NCBI GenBank assembly: GCA_017462645.1 | Contig: JAFTQR010000029.1 | Coordinates: forward strand, 1 to 50,077 | Direction: 5' to 3' | DNA: 50,077 nucleotides | From: Acholeplasmatales bacterium | GTDB taxonomy: Bacteria; Bacillota_I; Bacilli_A; Acholeplasmatales; Anaeroplasmataceae | Program-made: the position numbers and the translations under genes | Shown: positions 34,850 to 43,240 of the stretch, in pieces | Position numbering within the stretch: the stretch's first letter is position 1 | Layout: the number at the start of each line of letters is the position of its first letter | Notes under the pieces: generated by a model | Told to the model about the DNA's origin: nothing | What the model saw: the letters and a program-made list of their open reading frames with translations, nothing else | Databases searched by the model: none

Positions 34850-34932
34850 TATTTCTCCTTTTAACATAACTCATAGCCAATATATCCCATGTTGCCAGCG
34901 GAGTAATGTGCCTTACTGTTTCACAACAGCTA
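34850..34932 (-). promoter_or_regulatory. rplS leader, candidate L19 autoregulatory RNA
   Basis: About 80 bases between promoter and SD hold pairing segments such as AGCTGTTGTG/CACAACAGCT-type and GTAAGGCACATTAC, then CTGCTGG-like CGCTGGCAACATGGG. Bacilli commonly have an L19 leader here (Rfam family known). Assignment rests on position and the visible structure, not on a model match. Confidence 0.45.
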
Positions 34933-34936
34933 TTTA

Positions 34937-34965
34937 ATAATAACATAATTGATTTAATTATGCAA
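34937..34965 (-). promoter_or_regulatory. Promoter of rplS
   Basis: TTGCAT (34960-34965), 17 bases, TATTAT (34937-34942), extended TGT. Confidence 0.75.
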
Positions 34966-34977
34966 TAATTTTTTTAA

Positions 34978-36189
34978 TTAATATTTTAATTCTAATCTTT
35001 CTCTAATAGCCTTGATAAATTCAACAGAATTTACAGCCTTTGCCTCAAAACCTTCCTCTACTAATCCAACTAAATCCTTAGTCATAATACCAGCATTTAA
35101 TGTTTCAATGCATGATGCCTCTAAATTATCAGCAAACTTCATTAATTCTAAATTAGAATCTAGCTCACCACGCTTACGTAAAGCACCACTCCATGCATAA
35201 ATAGTAGCCATAGGGTTTGTAGATGTTTCTTCACCCTTTAAATACTTATAATAATGTCTTGTTACTGTACCATGTGCTGCTTCATATTCATAATTACCCT
35301 CTGGTGAAACTAAAACTGAAGTCATCATAGCTAAAGAGCCGAATGCTGTCGAAACCATATCACTCATTACATCACCATCATAATTCTTACATGCCCAAAT
35401 ATATCCGCCTTGGCTTCTAATAACACGTGCTACTGCATCATCAATTAATGTATAGAAATAAGTGATTCCTAATTCCTCAAACTTAGCCTTATAATCCTTA
35501 TTATAAATATCCTCAAATAATAATTTAAATGTTTGATCGTATTTCTTACTAATAGTATCCTTTGTACTAAACCATAGGTCTTGCTTAGTATCTATAGCAT
35601 ACTTAAAGCATGAATGTGCAAATGAAATAATAGATGAATCCTTATTATATTGCCCCTGTAATACTCCACCACATTCAAAATCATAAATTGTTTGTCTTGT
35701 TTCATTACCAGCATTATCAGTAAAAACTAATTCAGCCTTACCTAAATCAGTAACACGCATTTCTGTAGCCTTATATACATCACCATAAGCATGTCTTGCG
35801 ATAGTAATTGGCTTCTTCCAATTCTTAACAACAGGCTTAATGCTATCAATTAAAATAGGAGCTCTAAATACTGTACCATCTAATATAGCTCTAATAGTTC
35901 CATTAGGGCTTTTCCACATTTCTGTTAAATTATATTCCTCTACTCTTTGCTTATTAGGAGTAATAGTAGCACACTTAACAGCTACCTTATACTTCTTAGT
36001 TGCATAAGCACTATCTAATGTAATTTGATCCTTAGTTTCTTCTCTTTTTTGTAAACCTAAATCATAATATTCTGTCTTTAAATCAACAAATGGATAGATT
36101 AATTCATCTTTAATAATCTTCCATAAAATTCTTGTCATTTCATCGCCATCCATCTCAACAAGAGGCGTAGTCATCTTAATCTTTTCCAT
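34978..36189 (-). CDS. icd: Isocitrate dehydrogenase (NADP+), type II
   Basis: Oxidative decarboxylation of isocitrate to 2-oxoglutarate. 403 residues of the eukaryote-like homodimeric class: MDGDEMTRILWK, KCATITPNKQRVEEY, SPNGTIRAILDGTVFR, DDAVARVIRSQGG, KNYDGDVMSD (metal site) and AAHGTVTRHYYK. It is not in the acn-citrate synthase operon but only 6 kb away. SD AAGGAG. Ends at the rplS promoter region with no hairpin of its own. Confidence 0.96.
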   Translation of the reverse strand: MEKIKMTTPLVEMDGDEMTRILWKIIKDELIYPFVDLKTEYYDLGLQKREETKDQITLDSAYATKKYKVAVKCATITPNKQRVEEYNLTEMWKSPNGTIRAILDGTVFRAPILIDSIKPVVKNWKKPITIARHAYGDVYKATEMRVTDLGKAELVFTDNAGNETRQTIYDFECGGVLQGQYNKDSSIISFAHSCFKYAIDTKQDLWFSTKDTISKKYDQTFKLLFEDIYNKDYKAKFEELGITYFYTLIDDAVARVIRSQGGYIWACKNYDGDVMSDMVSTAFGSLAMMTSVLVSPEGNYEYEAAHGTVTRHYYKYLKGEETSTNPMATIYAWSGALRKRGELDSNLELMKFADNLEASCIETLNAGIMTKDLVGLVEEGFEAKAVNSVEFIKAIRERLELKY

Positions 36190-36230
36190 ATAATTTTCTC
36201 CTTTTCGCCATTATTAATACGAACATAGTA

Positions 36231-36236
36231 ATTATA
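36231..36236 (-). promoter_or_regulatory. Extended -10 of icd
   Basis: TATGATATAAT on the minus strand, right after the terminator of the upstream gene; no good -35. Confidence 0.55.
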
Positions 36237-36251
36237 TCATATTAATATGAT

Positions 36252-36293
36252 AAAAAAAATAAAAAAATAAAAAGCTTGAAAATTCAAGCTTTT
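36252..36293 (-). terminator. Terminator after the 77-aa membrane protein
   Basis: AAAAGCTTGAA (36270-36280) and TTCAAGCTTTT (36283-36293) make an 11-bp stem; ATTTTTTTATTTTTTTT follows on the minus strand. Confidence 0.85.
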
Positions 36294-36304
36294 TAAACTA
36301 ATAA

Positions 36305-36538
36305 TTAGTCAGCTAATACTTTAACCTTATCATCAGTGATTGTAGTTACTAAATCTACAATTGATAATACGAAACCAATGATTGGGATAATACATAAAAT
36401 ACCCATCACTAAAGTAACAACATTGTTCTTATTGTTAACATAAGTTACGATTCTGTAGATAGCAGAGAAAATCCATCCCCAAATAGGAATAAATAAAATA
36501 ATTCTTACAACCTTGTCTAAATCATCAAACCACTTCAT
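36305..36538 (-). CDS. Small membrane protein, 77 aa
   Basis: Two hydrophobic helices (IILFIPIWGWIFSAIYRIV, about 12-31; VVTLVMGILCIIPIIGFVLS, about 40-59) with a short NNKNN turn and a charged C-terminus. The family is not recognised; small two-helix proteins with this WGW/IPI pattern are common and uncharacterised. Own promoter, strong SD (AAGGAGGAAG) and strong terminator show that it is a real, single-gene unit. Confidence 0.75.
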   Translation of the reverse strand: MKWFDDLDKVVRIILFIPIWGWIFSAIYRIVTYVNNKNNVVTLVMGILCIIPIIGFVLSIVDLVTTITDDKVKVLAD

Positions 36539-36562
36539 TACATCTTCCTCCTTGTTAAATAT

Positions 36563-36591
36563 ATTATACTACTAAAAATAATGTAAAACAA
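36563..36591 (-). promoter_or_regulatory. Promoter of the 77-aa membrane protein
   Basis: TTGTTT (36586-36591), 17 bases, TATAAT (36563-36568). Confidence 0.65.
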
Positions 36592-36618
36592 TATCAAAAA
36601 ATAAATAAAATTGTTAAA

Positions 36619-38022
36619 TTATTTCTTAGTAAATATTTCTTTTTCATATTTTGTTTTAGTGTTATTTATATCAAATATGACATTTTCAAGTTTTATATTA
36701 TCGCATAAGGCTAAATCCATATCCTTATCAGCTCTAATATAAGAGTTTTTTAATGTTATATCATGAATAGGTAATTGTTTTAAGCCATTAACCTTTAAAC
36801 CAATTTTAGCCTCATCACATAGAATATTTTCCATATGGATATTCTTAAACTCAGGAACATCAGCCATATCTACGCTTGATGTATCATTAGCATCCTTATT
36901 ATCCTCAATGTTAGATAATACATATCCCATTGTAAAAATCATTGCTTCACCAATAATTTTAGACATTTGAATATTTTTAATAGTAATATCCTCTACTACT
37001 CCACCACGACCAATCGCAGATTTAAATCTTATACCAATATCTGTACCGCTAAAAATACAATTTTCAACTAGAATATTAGAAACTCCTCTACTCATTTCAC
37101 TACCAACAACAAAGCCACCATGAGCGTCAAACACCTTACAATCGTGAATCCATACATTTTTAGTTGGTATTTTTACCTTTCTAGCTTCTGCATTTTTACC
37201 TGATTTAATACAAATACCGTCATCACCAACCTCAAATGTTGTATAAGCAATTTCACAATTTTGACATGATTCTAAATCAATACCGTCACCATTTTGAGCT
37301 GAAAATTTATTTTTAATAACTGCTCTATTCATTGTAAAATTTGTACAATATAACGGATGAACATTCCAAGCTGGAGAATTTTGTAGAGTTACATCCTCAA
37401 TTAATACCTTATCACATTTTATTAATGATACAAAAACTGGTCTATATACATCATAATTTTCAGATGCAATTTCTAACGCTTTAGGATTGTTATAATCAGG
37501 CTCACCCTTTAATACACCCTCATAATAGGATTTAGTAGGACACCAAATACCACATTCATTTCCTTGAATCACATAAGGGCTTTTCTTTAAGCATCTTTCC
37601 CATTCCTTAACAGTTAACTTAAATTGCTTAATGCCTCTCCATAAATGACCAGCACCATCCATAACACCCTTACCTGTGATAGCTATATTATTAGCTTCAT
37701 AAGCATTAATTGGTGAAATAGCTCTTATTCTTTTAATTCCTTCATATTCTGTCCAAATTAAAGGATATTCATCCTTTGATTTAGAAAATTGAACATAAGC
37801 TCCTTCACTAACATGTAAATTAACATTACTTTTAATAGTAATAGGACCTGTATAATAATAGCCACTTGGTATTAATACCATACCACCACCATTATTAGAA
37901 CAATCATCTATTGCTGATTGAAAAGCATTTTGATTATTAAAATCTATAGTGCTTTTAGCACCATAATTTATAACATTATAAACATTTTCCTTAAATATTG
38001 GTCTTTCTACATTAAAATTCAT
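36619..38022 (-). CDS. Glycoside hydrolase family 28 (polygalacturonase-like)
   Basis: 467 residues forming a right-handed beta-helix. GH28 active-site blocks are visible: NGDGIDLES, VGDDGICIKSG (the catalytic Asp pair), HGGFVVGSE and GIRFKSAIGRGG (the RxK substrate motif). No signal peptide, so it acts in the cytoplasm, probably on short galacturonide or rhamnogalacturonide oligomers taken up from pectin. It stands alone: no transporter, KdgR-like regulator or uronate genes are adjacent. Own extended -10; no terminator recognised. SD AAGAGGTG. Confidence 0.92.
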   Translation of the reverse strand: MNFNVERPIFKENVYNVINYGAKSTIDFNNQNAFQSAIDDCSNNGGGMVLIPSGYYYTGPITIKSNVNLHVSEGAYVQFSKSKDEYPLIWTEYEGIKRIRAISPINAYEANNIAITGKGVMDGAGHLWRGIKQFKLTVKEWERCLKKSPYVIQGNECGIWCPTKSYYEGVLKGEPDYNNPKALEIASENYDVYRPVFVSLIKCDKVLIEDVTLQNSPAWNVHPLYCTNFTMNRAVIKNKFSAQNGDGIDLESCQNCEIAYTTFEVGDDGICIKSGKNAEARKVKIPTKNVWIHDCKVFDAHGGFVVGSEMSRGVSNILVENCIFSGTDIGIRFKSAIGRGGVVEDITIKNIQMSKIIGEAMIFTMGYVLSNIEDNKDANDTSSVDMADVPEFKNIHMENILCDEAKIGLKVNGLKQLPIHDITLKNSYIRADKDMDLALCDNIKLENVIFDINNTKTKYEKEIFTKK

Positions 38023-38042
38023 AATTCAACACCTCTTATTCT

Positions 38043-38048
38043 ATTGTA
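38043..38048 (-). promoter_or_regulatory. Extended -10 of the GH28 gene
   Basis: TATGATACAAT on the minus strand, about 20 bases before the ATG. Confidence 0.45.
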
Positions 38049-38082
38049 TCATAATATAAATAATATACTAGGAAATTTTAAC

Positions 38083-38112
38083 ACAAAAAAATAAATGGGC
38101 ACGGTGTGCCCA
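38083..38112 (-). terminator. Terminator after dut
   Basis: TGGGCAC (38096-38102) pairs with GTGCCCA (38106-38112); TTTATTTTTTT follows on the minus strand. Confidence 0.85.
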
Positions 38113-38115
38113 ATT

Positions 38116-38625
38116 TTACTTTGTTGTACTTCCAAATCCACCATTACGAATAGATGTTGTATCATCATCAAAAGTAATGCCGTATTCTACGAATATACCT
38201 TGCATAAAGCCTGTAGAAGCTTTTATTTCTACAGTTTTATTCTCATTAGAATCATTAGTAACCTTAGCAAATATATGTCCTTCATTATCAGAATAATAGT
38301 AATCACTATCAATAATACCTACTGTATTATTTAATTGAAGGCGATATTTAAAGCCTAATCCACTTCTTGGATATAGCTTTAATACATAATTTTCCTCCAT
38401 ATATACTCTAATACCTGTTGGGATTTTAATAGTTTCACCAGGTGCTAGGGTAATATCAAATGGTGCATAAAAATCATAGCCTGCAGAGCCCTTAGTAGCT
38501 CTTTTAGGTAGCTTTAAAGCATCATAGATTACCTTGATTTCTTCTTCACTTTTATTATCAAAGCCAGCCTTGAATTGCTCAAAAGATACAATTTCAAATC
38601 TAGCCATTCTTTTAAAATTATCCAT
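38116..38625 (-). CDS. dut: dUTP diphosphatase-like protein
   Basis: 169 residues. Trimeric dUTPase motifs: SAGYDFYAPFD (motif 1), YPRSGLGFKY (motif 2), NNTVGIIDSDYYYSD (motif 3, with the catalytic Asp and specificity Tyr), GFMQGIFVEYG (motif 4) and RNGGFGST at the C-terminus (motif 5). An extra 35-residue N-terminal part is present. It overlaps the end of nrdG by eight bases. Linked to class III ribonucleotide reductase, it removes dUTP and provides dUMP for dTMP. Confidence 0.92.
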   Translation of the reverse strand: MDNFKRMARFEIVSFEQFKAGFDNKSEEEIKVIYDALKLPKRATKGSAGYDFYAPFDITLAPGETIKIPTGIRVYMEENYVLKLYPRSGLGFKYRLQLNNTVGIIDSDYYYSDNEGHIFAKVTNDSNENKTVEIKASTGFMQGIFVEYGITFDDDTTSIRNGGFGSTTK

Positions 38626-39124
38626 TTACTGAACCATCCTCATAAATAACTATTCTACCCTCACGCTTAGTAGCCTTAATATCAATAACTCTTTGATTAG
38701 AGCTACCAACCCAATGAATTTTAGGGTCAAATTTATCTAACTCAAATCTACCATCACATAATACATCAATCATAGATATAAATGGTAAACCTGAAATTTG
38801 TTCATATGTGTAGCCAGTATAAAGCCATTTAGTTTTATTAGGGAATTTAGCATTGATTTCAGCAATAAGCTCACCAATCTCATTCATATTTAGTGGATGT
38901 AATGGATCACCACCACTAAATGTAATACCACTAATATAATCCTTTTTTAATTCATTAAATAATTCTTCCTTTGCAGCCTCGTCAAATTCGATACCACCCA
39001 TAGGATCATGAGTTATAGGATTATGGCAACCTGGGCAATGATGTCCACAGCCTGCAACCCAAAGAACAACACGTAAACCACTTCCGTTTAGCATATCATC
39101 CTTTGTTATATTATGATAACGCAT
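38618..39124 (-). CDS. nrdG: Anaerobic ribonucleotide reductase activating protein
   Basis: Radical-SAM enzyme of 168 residues that puts the glycyl radical on NrdD. The cluster motif CGHHCPGC (CX3CX2C) is near residue 26, and the SAM block SGGDPLH follows near 90. Two bases separate its ATG from the nrdD stop. Requires anoxic conditions. Confidence 0.96.
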   Translation of the reverse strand: MRYHNITKDDMLNGSGLRVVLWVAGCGHHCPGCHNPITHDPMGGIEFDEAAKEELFNELKKDYISGITFSGGDPLHPLNMNEIGELIAEINAKFPNKTKWLYTGYTYEQISGLPFISMIDVLCDGRFELDKFDPKIHWVGSSNQRVIDIKATKREGRIVIYEDGSVNG

Positions 39125-39126
39125 AA

Positions 39127-41253
39127 CTACATACTCTTCCTTTCTGCTATTTCGGCCATCTTAGCATCATTAAGACGAGTATCACCACTAACTCTTGAAT
39201 AAGATAAATAACCATTCATTCTTTCAATCTTAGTAAGATTCTTACTTCCACATTTAGGACAAATATCCATAGCAAGCTCTTGATGACCACAGTCCTCACA
39301 ATAAGCTAAAGATAAATTAACTCCCTCATAGAAGCCCTTGTCCATAGCACGTCTAATTAATGTTCTAATAGCATCAAGATTATAATCAACTGGATATTTT
39401 ACATATTGAATCTTACCACCATTTGATAAATTCCAGAATCTTTGTTCCTTATTTTGCTTTTCAATAGGTGATATTTCTTCACTAACATGACAATGGAATG
39501 AATTTGAAACATATGGTCTATCAGATACATTTTCAATTATTCCATATTTCTTTCTAAATTGAGAAATTTGTAGACCACATAAATTCTCTGCTGGAGTACC
39601 ATACATAGCATATAAATGGCCATCCTCTTCTTTAAATTCAACAATCTTATCATTAATGTATTGTAATACATCTAATGCAAATTGACCATCCTCAGCAACA
39701 GACTTACCATTATAAAGCTCTTGAAGCTCGTTTAAGGCAGTAAATCCAAATGAAGCTGTGGCAGACTTTAATAAAGGCTTAATCTTTTCATGTGGTGCTA
39801 AATTTCCACCATAGAATCCACCTTGACAATATGCAAGAGGATTAGTAGATGCACGCATTTCTCCTAAATAATCGTAAGTACGACAATGAATACCACGAAT
39901 TAATCCTAAATAATAATCTAATACCTCATAGAAATCCTTTGATTCCTTACGAGCCTTAGCTAAAATCATAGGTAAATGTAATGATACTGCACCAACATTA
40001 AATCTACCAACAAATACTGGCTTATCATCCTCATCAGCCGGCTCCTTACCACCACGCTCAAACCAAAGTGATAGGAATGCACGACAGCCCATAGGTGAAA
40101 TAATCGCACCATACTTCTTATATACAGATGCAACATAGCCCTCACCTGTTAAGCTTAGCCAGTCTGGATACATTGTTTTTGAAGAGCATAATAATCCCTC
40201 TTCAAATAAATCCTCATTAATACAGCCAGGTCCATGTAAATCCTTATCATATAAGAATACAATCTTAGGGAATAATACTGGACGCTTTCTACCAGGCTTA
40301 CCTTGTCCACCACGACGAACCTTTAAGCACTCCATAGTACACATTTTAGCAAATCTAGATGTACCTGTACCTAATGTAACTGTTATAAATGGATAGTCAC
40401 CACGGCTAGAGCCAACTGTATTAAATTTATATTCAAGACCTTGCCAGCCTTGCTTGAATTCATTTCTTACATCCTCTAATGCTTGTTCATTAGCTTTAAC
40501 ACGTGTTAAGCCTAAACCAACATATTTATGATAGCAGCGTTGGAATGACTTTTCAGCATACTCATCTAATATTAAATCAATAGATGGAACAGTAAATCCA
40601 CCATATTGCTGTGCTGCTGTAGATAATACGATATCACCAATAACGTCAAATGCTACATCAAGGCTCTTTGGCTCGTTATACCAAATGTTACCCATTTCAA
40701 AGCCGCCCTTTAATACCTTGGCAACATCAAATAAGCAACAATTCATAGTGTCACGTCTTGCTGACATATCATGAACGTAAATATAACCATCATTAATAGC
40801 CTGAAGCTCTTCAACATTAAGGAAGAATTTCTTATAAAGCTCTTTATTTAATTGATTATAAATTAAGCTTCTCTTAGTTGAAACTAAAGCACTATCCGTA
40901 TTAGAGTTTTCCTTATCACCAATATACATAATTGATTGACTCTTCATGTATACCTCATCAAGCATATGAACAAAGTCCTGCTTATAGTTACGGTAATCTC
41001 TATAGCTCTTAGCTACAGTTGGGAAATGAGTTTCTAATGAGCCCTCAACGAAATTATGCATTTGAGCAATAGATACTTGCTCAATATTTTTTTCTTGAAT
41101 ACTGTTTAGAACAGTATTAACAATATTTTCCAAATCCTTCTCAGTAAAATTAACTAAAACTCTAGCTGCAGATTTAGAAACTGCCTTTTTAATTTTATCA
41201 GTCTTAAATGGTTCTAATGTACCATCTTTTTTTACAATCACAACGTTATTCAT
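39127..41253 (-). CDS. nrdD: Anaerobic (class III) ribonucleoside-triphosphate reductase
   Basis: 708 residues. N-terminal ATP-cone (VVIVKKDGTLEPFKTDKIKK, about 3-90) for allosteric control, a ten-stranded barrel core, a zinc site of four Cys (CEDCG ... CPKCG, near 650) and the glycyl-radical segment SRVSGDTRLND close to the C-terminus. The open frame goes back to 41352, but ATG 41253 has AGAGGG seven bases upstream, begins at the ATP-cone, and a good promoter lies inside the extra part. Makes dNTPs without oxygen; operon nrdD-nrdG-dut. Stop codon TAG. Confidence 0.95.
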   Translation of the reverse strand: MNNVVIVKKDGTLEPFKTDKIKKAVSKSAARVLVNFTEKDLENIVNTVLNSIQEKNIEQVSIAQMHNFVEGSLETHFPTVAKSYRDYRNYKQDFVHMLDEVYMKSQSIMYIGDKENSNTDSALVSTKRSLIYNQLNKELYKKFFLNVEELQAINDGYIYVHDMSARRDTMNCCLFDVAKVLKGGFEMGNIWYNEPKSLDVAFDVIGDIVLSTAAQQYGGFTVPSIDLILDEYAEKSFQRCYHKYVGLGLTRVKANEQALEDVRNEFKQGWQGLEYKFNTVGSSRGDYPFITVTLGTGTSRFAKMCTMECLKVRRGGQGKPGRKRPVLFPKIVFLYDKDLHGPGCINEDLFEEGLLCSSKTMYPDWLSLTGEGYVASVYKKYGAIISPMGCRAFLSLWFERGGKEPADEDDKPVFVGRFNVGAVSLHLPMILAKARKESKDFYEVLDYYLGLIRGIHCRTYDYLGEMRASTNPLAYCQGGFYGGNLAPHEKIKPLLKSATASFGFTALNELQELYNGKSVAEDGQFALDVLQYINDKIVEFKEEDGHLYAMYGTPAENLCGLQISQFRKKYGIIENVSDRPYVSNSFHCHVSEEISPIEKQNKEQRFWNLSNGGKIQYVKYPVDYNLDAIRTLIRRAMDKGFYEGVNLSLAYCEDCGHQELAMDICPKCGSKNLTKIERMNGYLSYSRVSGDTRLNDAKMAEIAERKSM

Positions 41254-41275
41254 AGCAACACCCTCTTTGATAGAC

Positions 41276-41304
41276 ATTTTATCATTATTATCGACAACAT
41301 TCAA
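41276..41304 (-). promoter_or_regulatory. Promoter of nrdD
   Basis: TTGAAT (41299-41304), 17 bases, TAAAAT (41276-41281), extended TGA. It lies inside the longest nrdD frame, which supports the shorter start. Confidence 0.7.
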
Positions 41305-41522
41305 TGAAATATTAAAGTTATTTTTTTTATTAATATCTTTCAGTGCTTTCATAAATTTTTTTTATAATTTTTTTGCATCAGAGTAGTTGCTTTTTGTGCG
41401 TGTTCAAACGCAATTTACAAATATTCAAATTTGTTCGTGTAGAAATACAAAACATTTTTTTTGTTAAAATTGCTATAAATTTAATTTATAACGGCCCCTG
41501 TGTAAAAAAGGGGTCATTTTGC

Positions 41523-41552
41523 ACAAAAAGAAAAGGGGATTCAAAAATCCCC
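41523..41552 (-). terminator. Terminator after pgi
   Basis: GGGGATT (41535-41541) pairs with AATCCCC (41546-41552); TTTTCTTTTTG follows on the minus strand. Confidence 0.85.
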
Positions 41553-41561
41553 AAAACACTC

Positions 41562-42896
41562 TTATTTAGCTAATTTAGCCTCTAGCTCAGCCTTCATCTT
41601 TTCATATCCAGGCTTTCCTAATAACGCAAACATATTTTTCTTATAATCCTCAACACCTGGTTGATCAAATGGATTAACACCTAATGTATATGCAGATACA
41701 CCACATGCTAATTCAAAGAAGTATGCCATATAGCCATATGTATACGCTGAAATTGATGGTACAGTAACCTTAATATTTGGAACACCACCATCAACATGTG
41801 CTAGCATAGTACCACTCATAGCCATCTTGTTAACATAGTCCATAGTCTTACCAGATAAGAAATTTAATCCATCTAAATTATCCTTATCAGCTAAAATCTC
41901 AACATCAACCTCTGGTGTCTCAACAGAAATAACTGTTTCAAAAATTGTTCTTTCACCTTGTTGAATCATTTGGCCTAATGAATGTAGATCAGTAGAGAAT
42001 GAAGCTGAAGTAATCCAAATACCCTTTCCATTCTTTCCTTCTGACTCACCATATAATTGCTTCCACCATTCAGAGAAATAATTTAATTTTGGTTCATAAT
42101 TGACAAGCATTTCAAGCTTCTTGCCACTTCTATATAAAACATTTCTAATTAATGCATACTTTAATGCATCATTCTTTTCTACATCTTCTTCTAAATAATC
42201 AACATATGCTTGCTTAGCACCTGCCATCATTTCATCAATATCTACACCACTTGCAGCAATAGGTAATAAGCCAACTGGTGTTAATACAGAGAATCTACCG
42301 CCAACATCATCAGGTACTACAAATGTCTCATAGCCTTCAGCATCTGCTAAAGTCTTTAAAGCGCCTCTAGCCTTATCAGTAGTTGCATAAATTCTTTGCT
42401 TAGCCTCTTCCTTACCATAACGCTTTTCAATATATTCTTTAAAAATTCTAAAAGCAATTGCTGGCTCAGTAGTTGTTCCTGATTTAGAAATAACATTAAT
42501 AGAGAAATCCTTATCCTTTAAATAATCTAATAATTCAGCTACATAAGTAGATGAAATATGGTTACCAACAAAAATAACCTCGCAGCCTGTTCCACCAAAA
42601 TACTTCTTTAGCATTTCAATAGCTGATCTAGCACCTAAATAAGATCCACCAATACCAATAGCTAATAAAACACTAGATTGCTCTTGGATACGAGCTGCTG
42701 CTTGCTTAATCTTGCAAAATTCACGATGATCATAGCTAACAGGTAAATCTAACCATCCAAGGAAATCATTACCAGCACCTTGCTTACTACGTAATAGCTT
42801 GTGAGCATCTATAACCTCATTTTTTACCTCACTATATAATTCCTCATTATAAAAGCCTTTTGTTTGAGAAATATCTAATACTAATTTCTTGTTCAT
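41562..42896 (-). CDS. pgi: Glucose-6-phosphate isomerase
   Basis: Interconverts glucose- and fructose-6-phosphate. 444 residues, the compact bacterial type. [30 protein letters not shown] (phosphate loop), [14 protein letters not shown] and [12 protein letters not shown] with the catalytic residues are all present. Strong promoter, AGGAGG as SD and a terminator show a single-gene unit. Feeds both PFK enzymes elsewhere in the window. Confidence 0.97.
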   Translation of the reverse strand: MNKKLVLDISQTKGFYNEELYSEVKNEVIDAHKLLRSKQGAGNDFLGWLDLPVSYDHREFCKIKQAAARIQEQSSVLLAIGIGGSYLGARSAIEMLKKYFGGTGCEVIFVGNHISSTYVAELLDYLKDKDFSINVISKSGTTTEPAIAFRIFKEYIEKRYGKEEAKQRIYATTDKARGALKTLADAEGYETFVVPDDVGGRFSVLTPVGLLPIAASGVDIDEMMAGAKQAYVDYLEEDVEKNDALKYALIRNVLYRSGKKLEMLVNYEPKLNYFSEWWKQLYGESEGKNGKGIWITSASFSTDLHSLGQMIQQGERTIFETVISVETPEVDVEILADKDNLDGLNFLSGKTMDYVNKMAMSGTMLAHVDGGVPNIKVTVPSISAYTYGYMAYFFELACGVSAYTLGVNPFDQPGVEDYKKNMFALLGKPGYEKMKAELEAKLAK

Positions 42897-42923
42897 AATC
42901 GAATCCTCCTACATCTTAATTTT

Positions 42924-42951
42924 ATTATATCACTTATCTCAATAAAATCAA
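42924..42951 (-). promoter_or_regulatory. Promoter of pgi
   Basis: TTGATT (42946-42951), 16 bases, TATAAT (42924-42929), extended TGA. Confidence 0.7.
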
Positions 42952-42979
42952 AATAAAAATCTATACAAAAGTATAGATT
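42946..42979 (-). terminator. Terminator after the Nfu gene
   Basis: AATCTATAC (42958-42966) pairs with GTATAGATT (42971-42979) around AAAA; TTTATTTTGATTTT follows on the minus strand. Confidence 0.85.
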
Positions 42980-42985
42980 ATCATC

Positions 42986-43231
42986 TTATATTTCCTCAGA
43001 TACGTTTCTTACCTCTATTACCTCAGGTATATTTTCAACTAATAAAGCCTCAATTCCATCCTTTAATGTAGAATCTAATGCCCCACAGTCGACACATGCT
43101 CCTAGCATTTTTACATATACAATTCCATCCTCAAATTTAATAAATTCTAAATCTCCACCCTCAGAATTTAAATAAGGACGTATTTTATTTAAAATCTTTT
43201 TTATATCATTTACAACCTTAGTATCTTCCAT
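42986..43231 (-). CDS. NifU-like (Nfu) Fe-S scaffold
   Basis: 81 residues, a single Nfu domain: IRPYLNSEGGDLEFI, then GACVDCGALDSTL with the CxxC that carries a transient [4Fe-4S] cluster. Delivers clusters to targets such as aconitase. The SD AGAGG overlaps the TAG of yutD, and the two frames are in phase across that TAG. The pairing with yutD recalls the yutD/yutI region of Bacillus. Confidence 0.92.
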   Translation of the reverse strand: MEDTKVVNDIKKILNKIRPYLNSEGGDLEFIKFEDGIVYVKMLGACVDCGALDSTLKDGIEALLVENIPEVIEVRNVSEEI

Positions 43232-43240
43232 ATTAATCCT

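Larger units (their letters stand above)
41254..41561. other. 308-base gene-free region between nrdD and pgi
   Basis: It holds the nrdD promoter (41276-41304) and the pgi terminator (41523-41552). Between them are an inverted repeat TGCGT/ACGCA near 41397-41412, CAAAT/ATTTG near 41418-41433, and a CCCC/GGGG pair near 41494-41512. I see no NrdR box and no open frame with an SD on either strand. Confidence 0.5.

Noticed and set aside
41305-41522. NrdR box or riboswitch upstream of nrdD
   Set aside because: I looked for the ACAC-N-ATAT-type box and known riboswitch cores; only short unrelated inverted repeats are seen.
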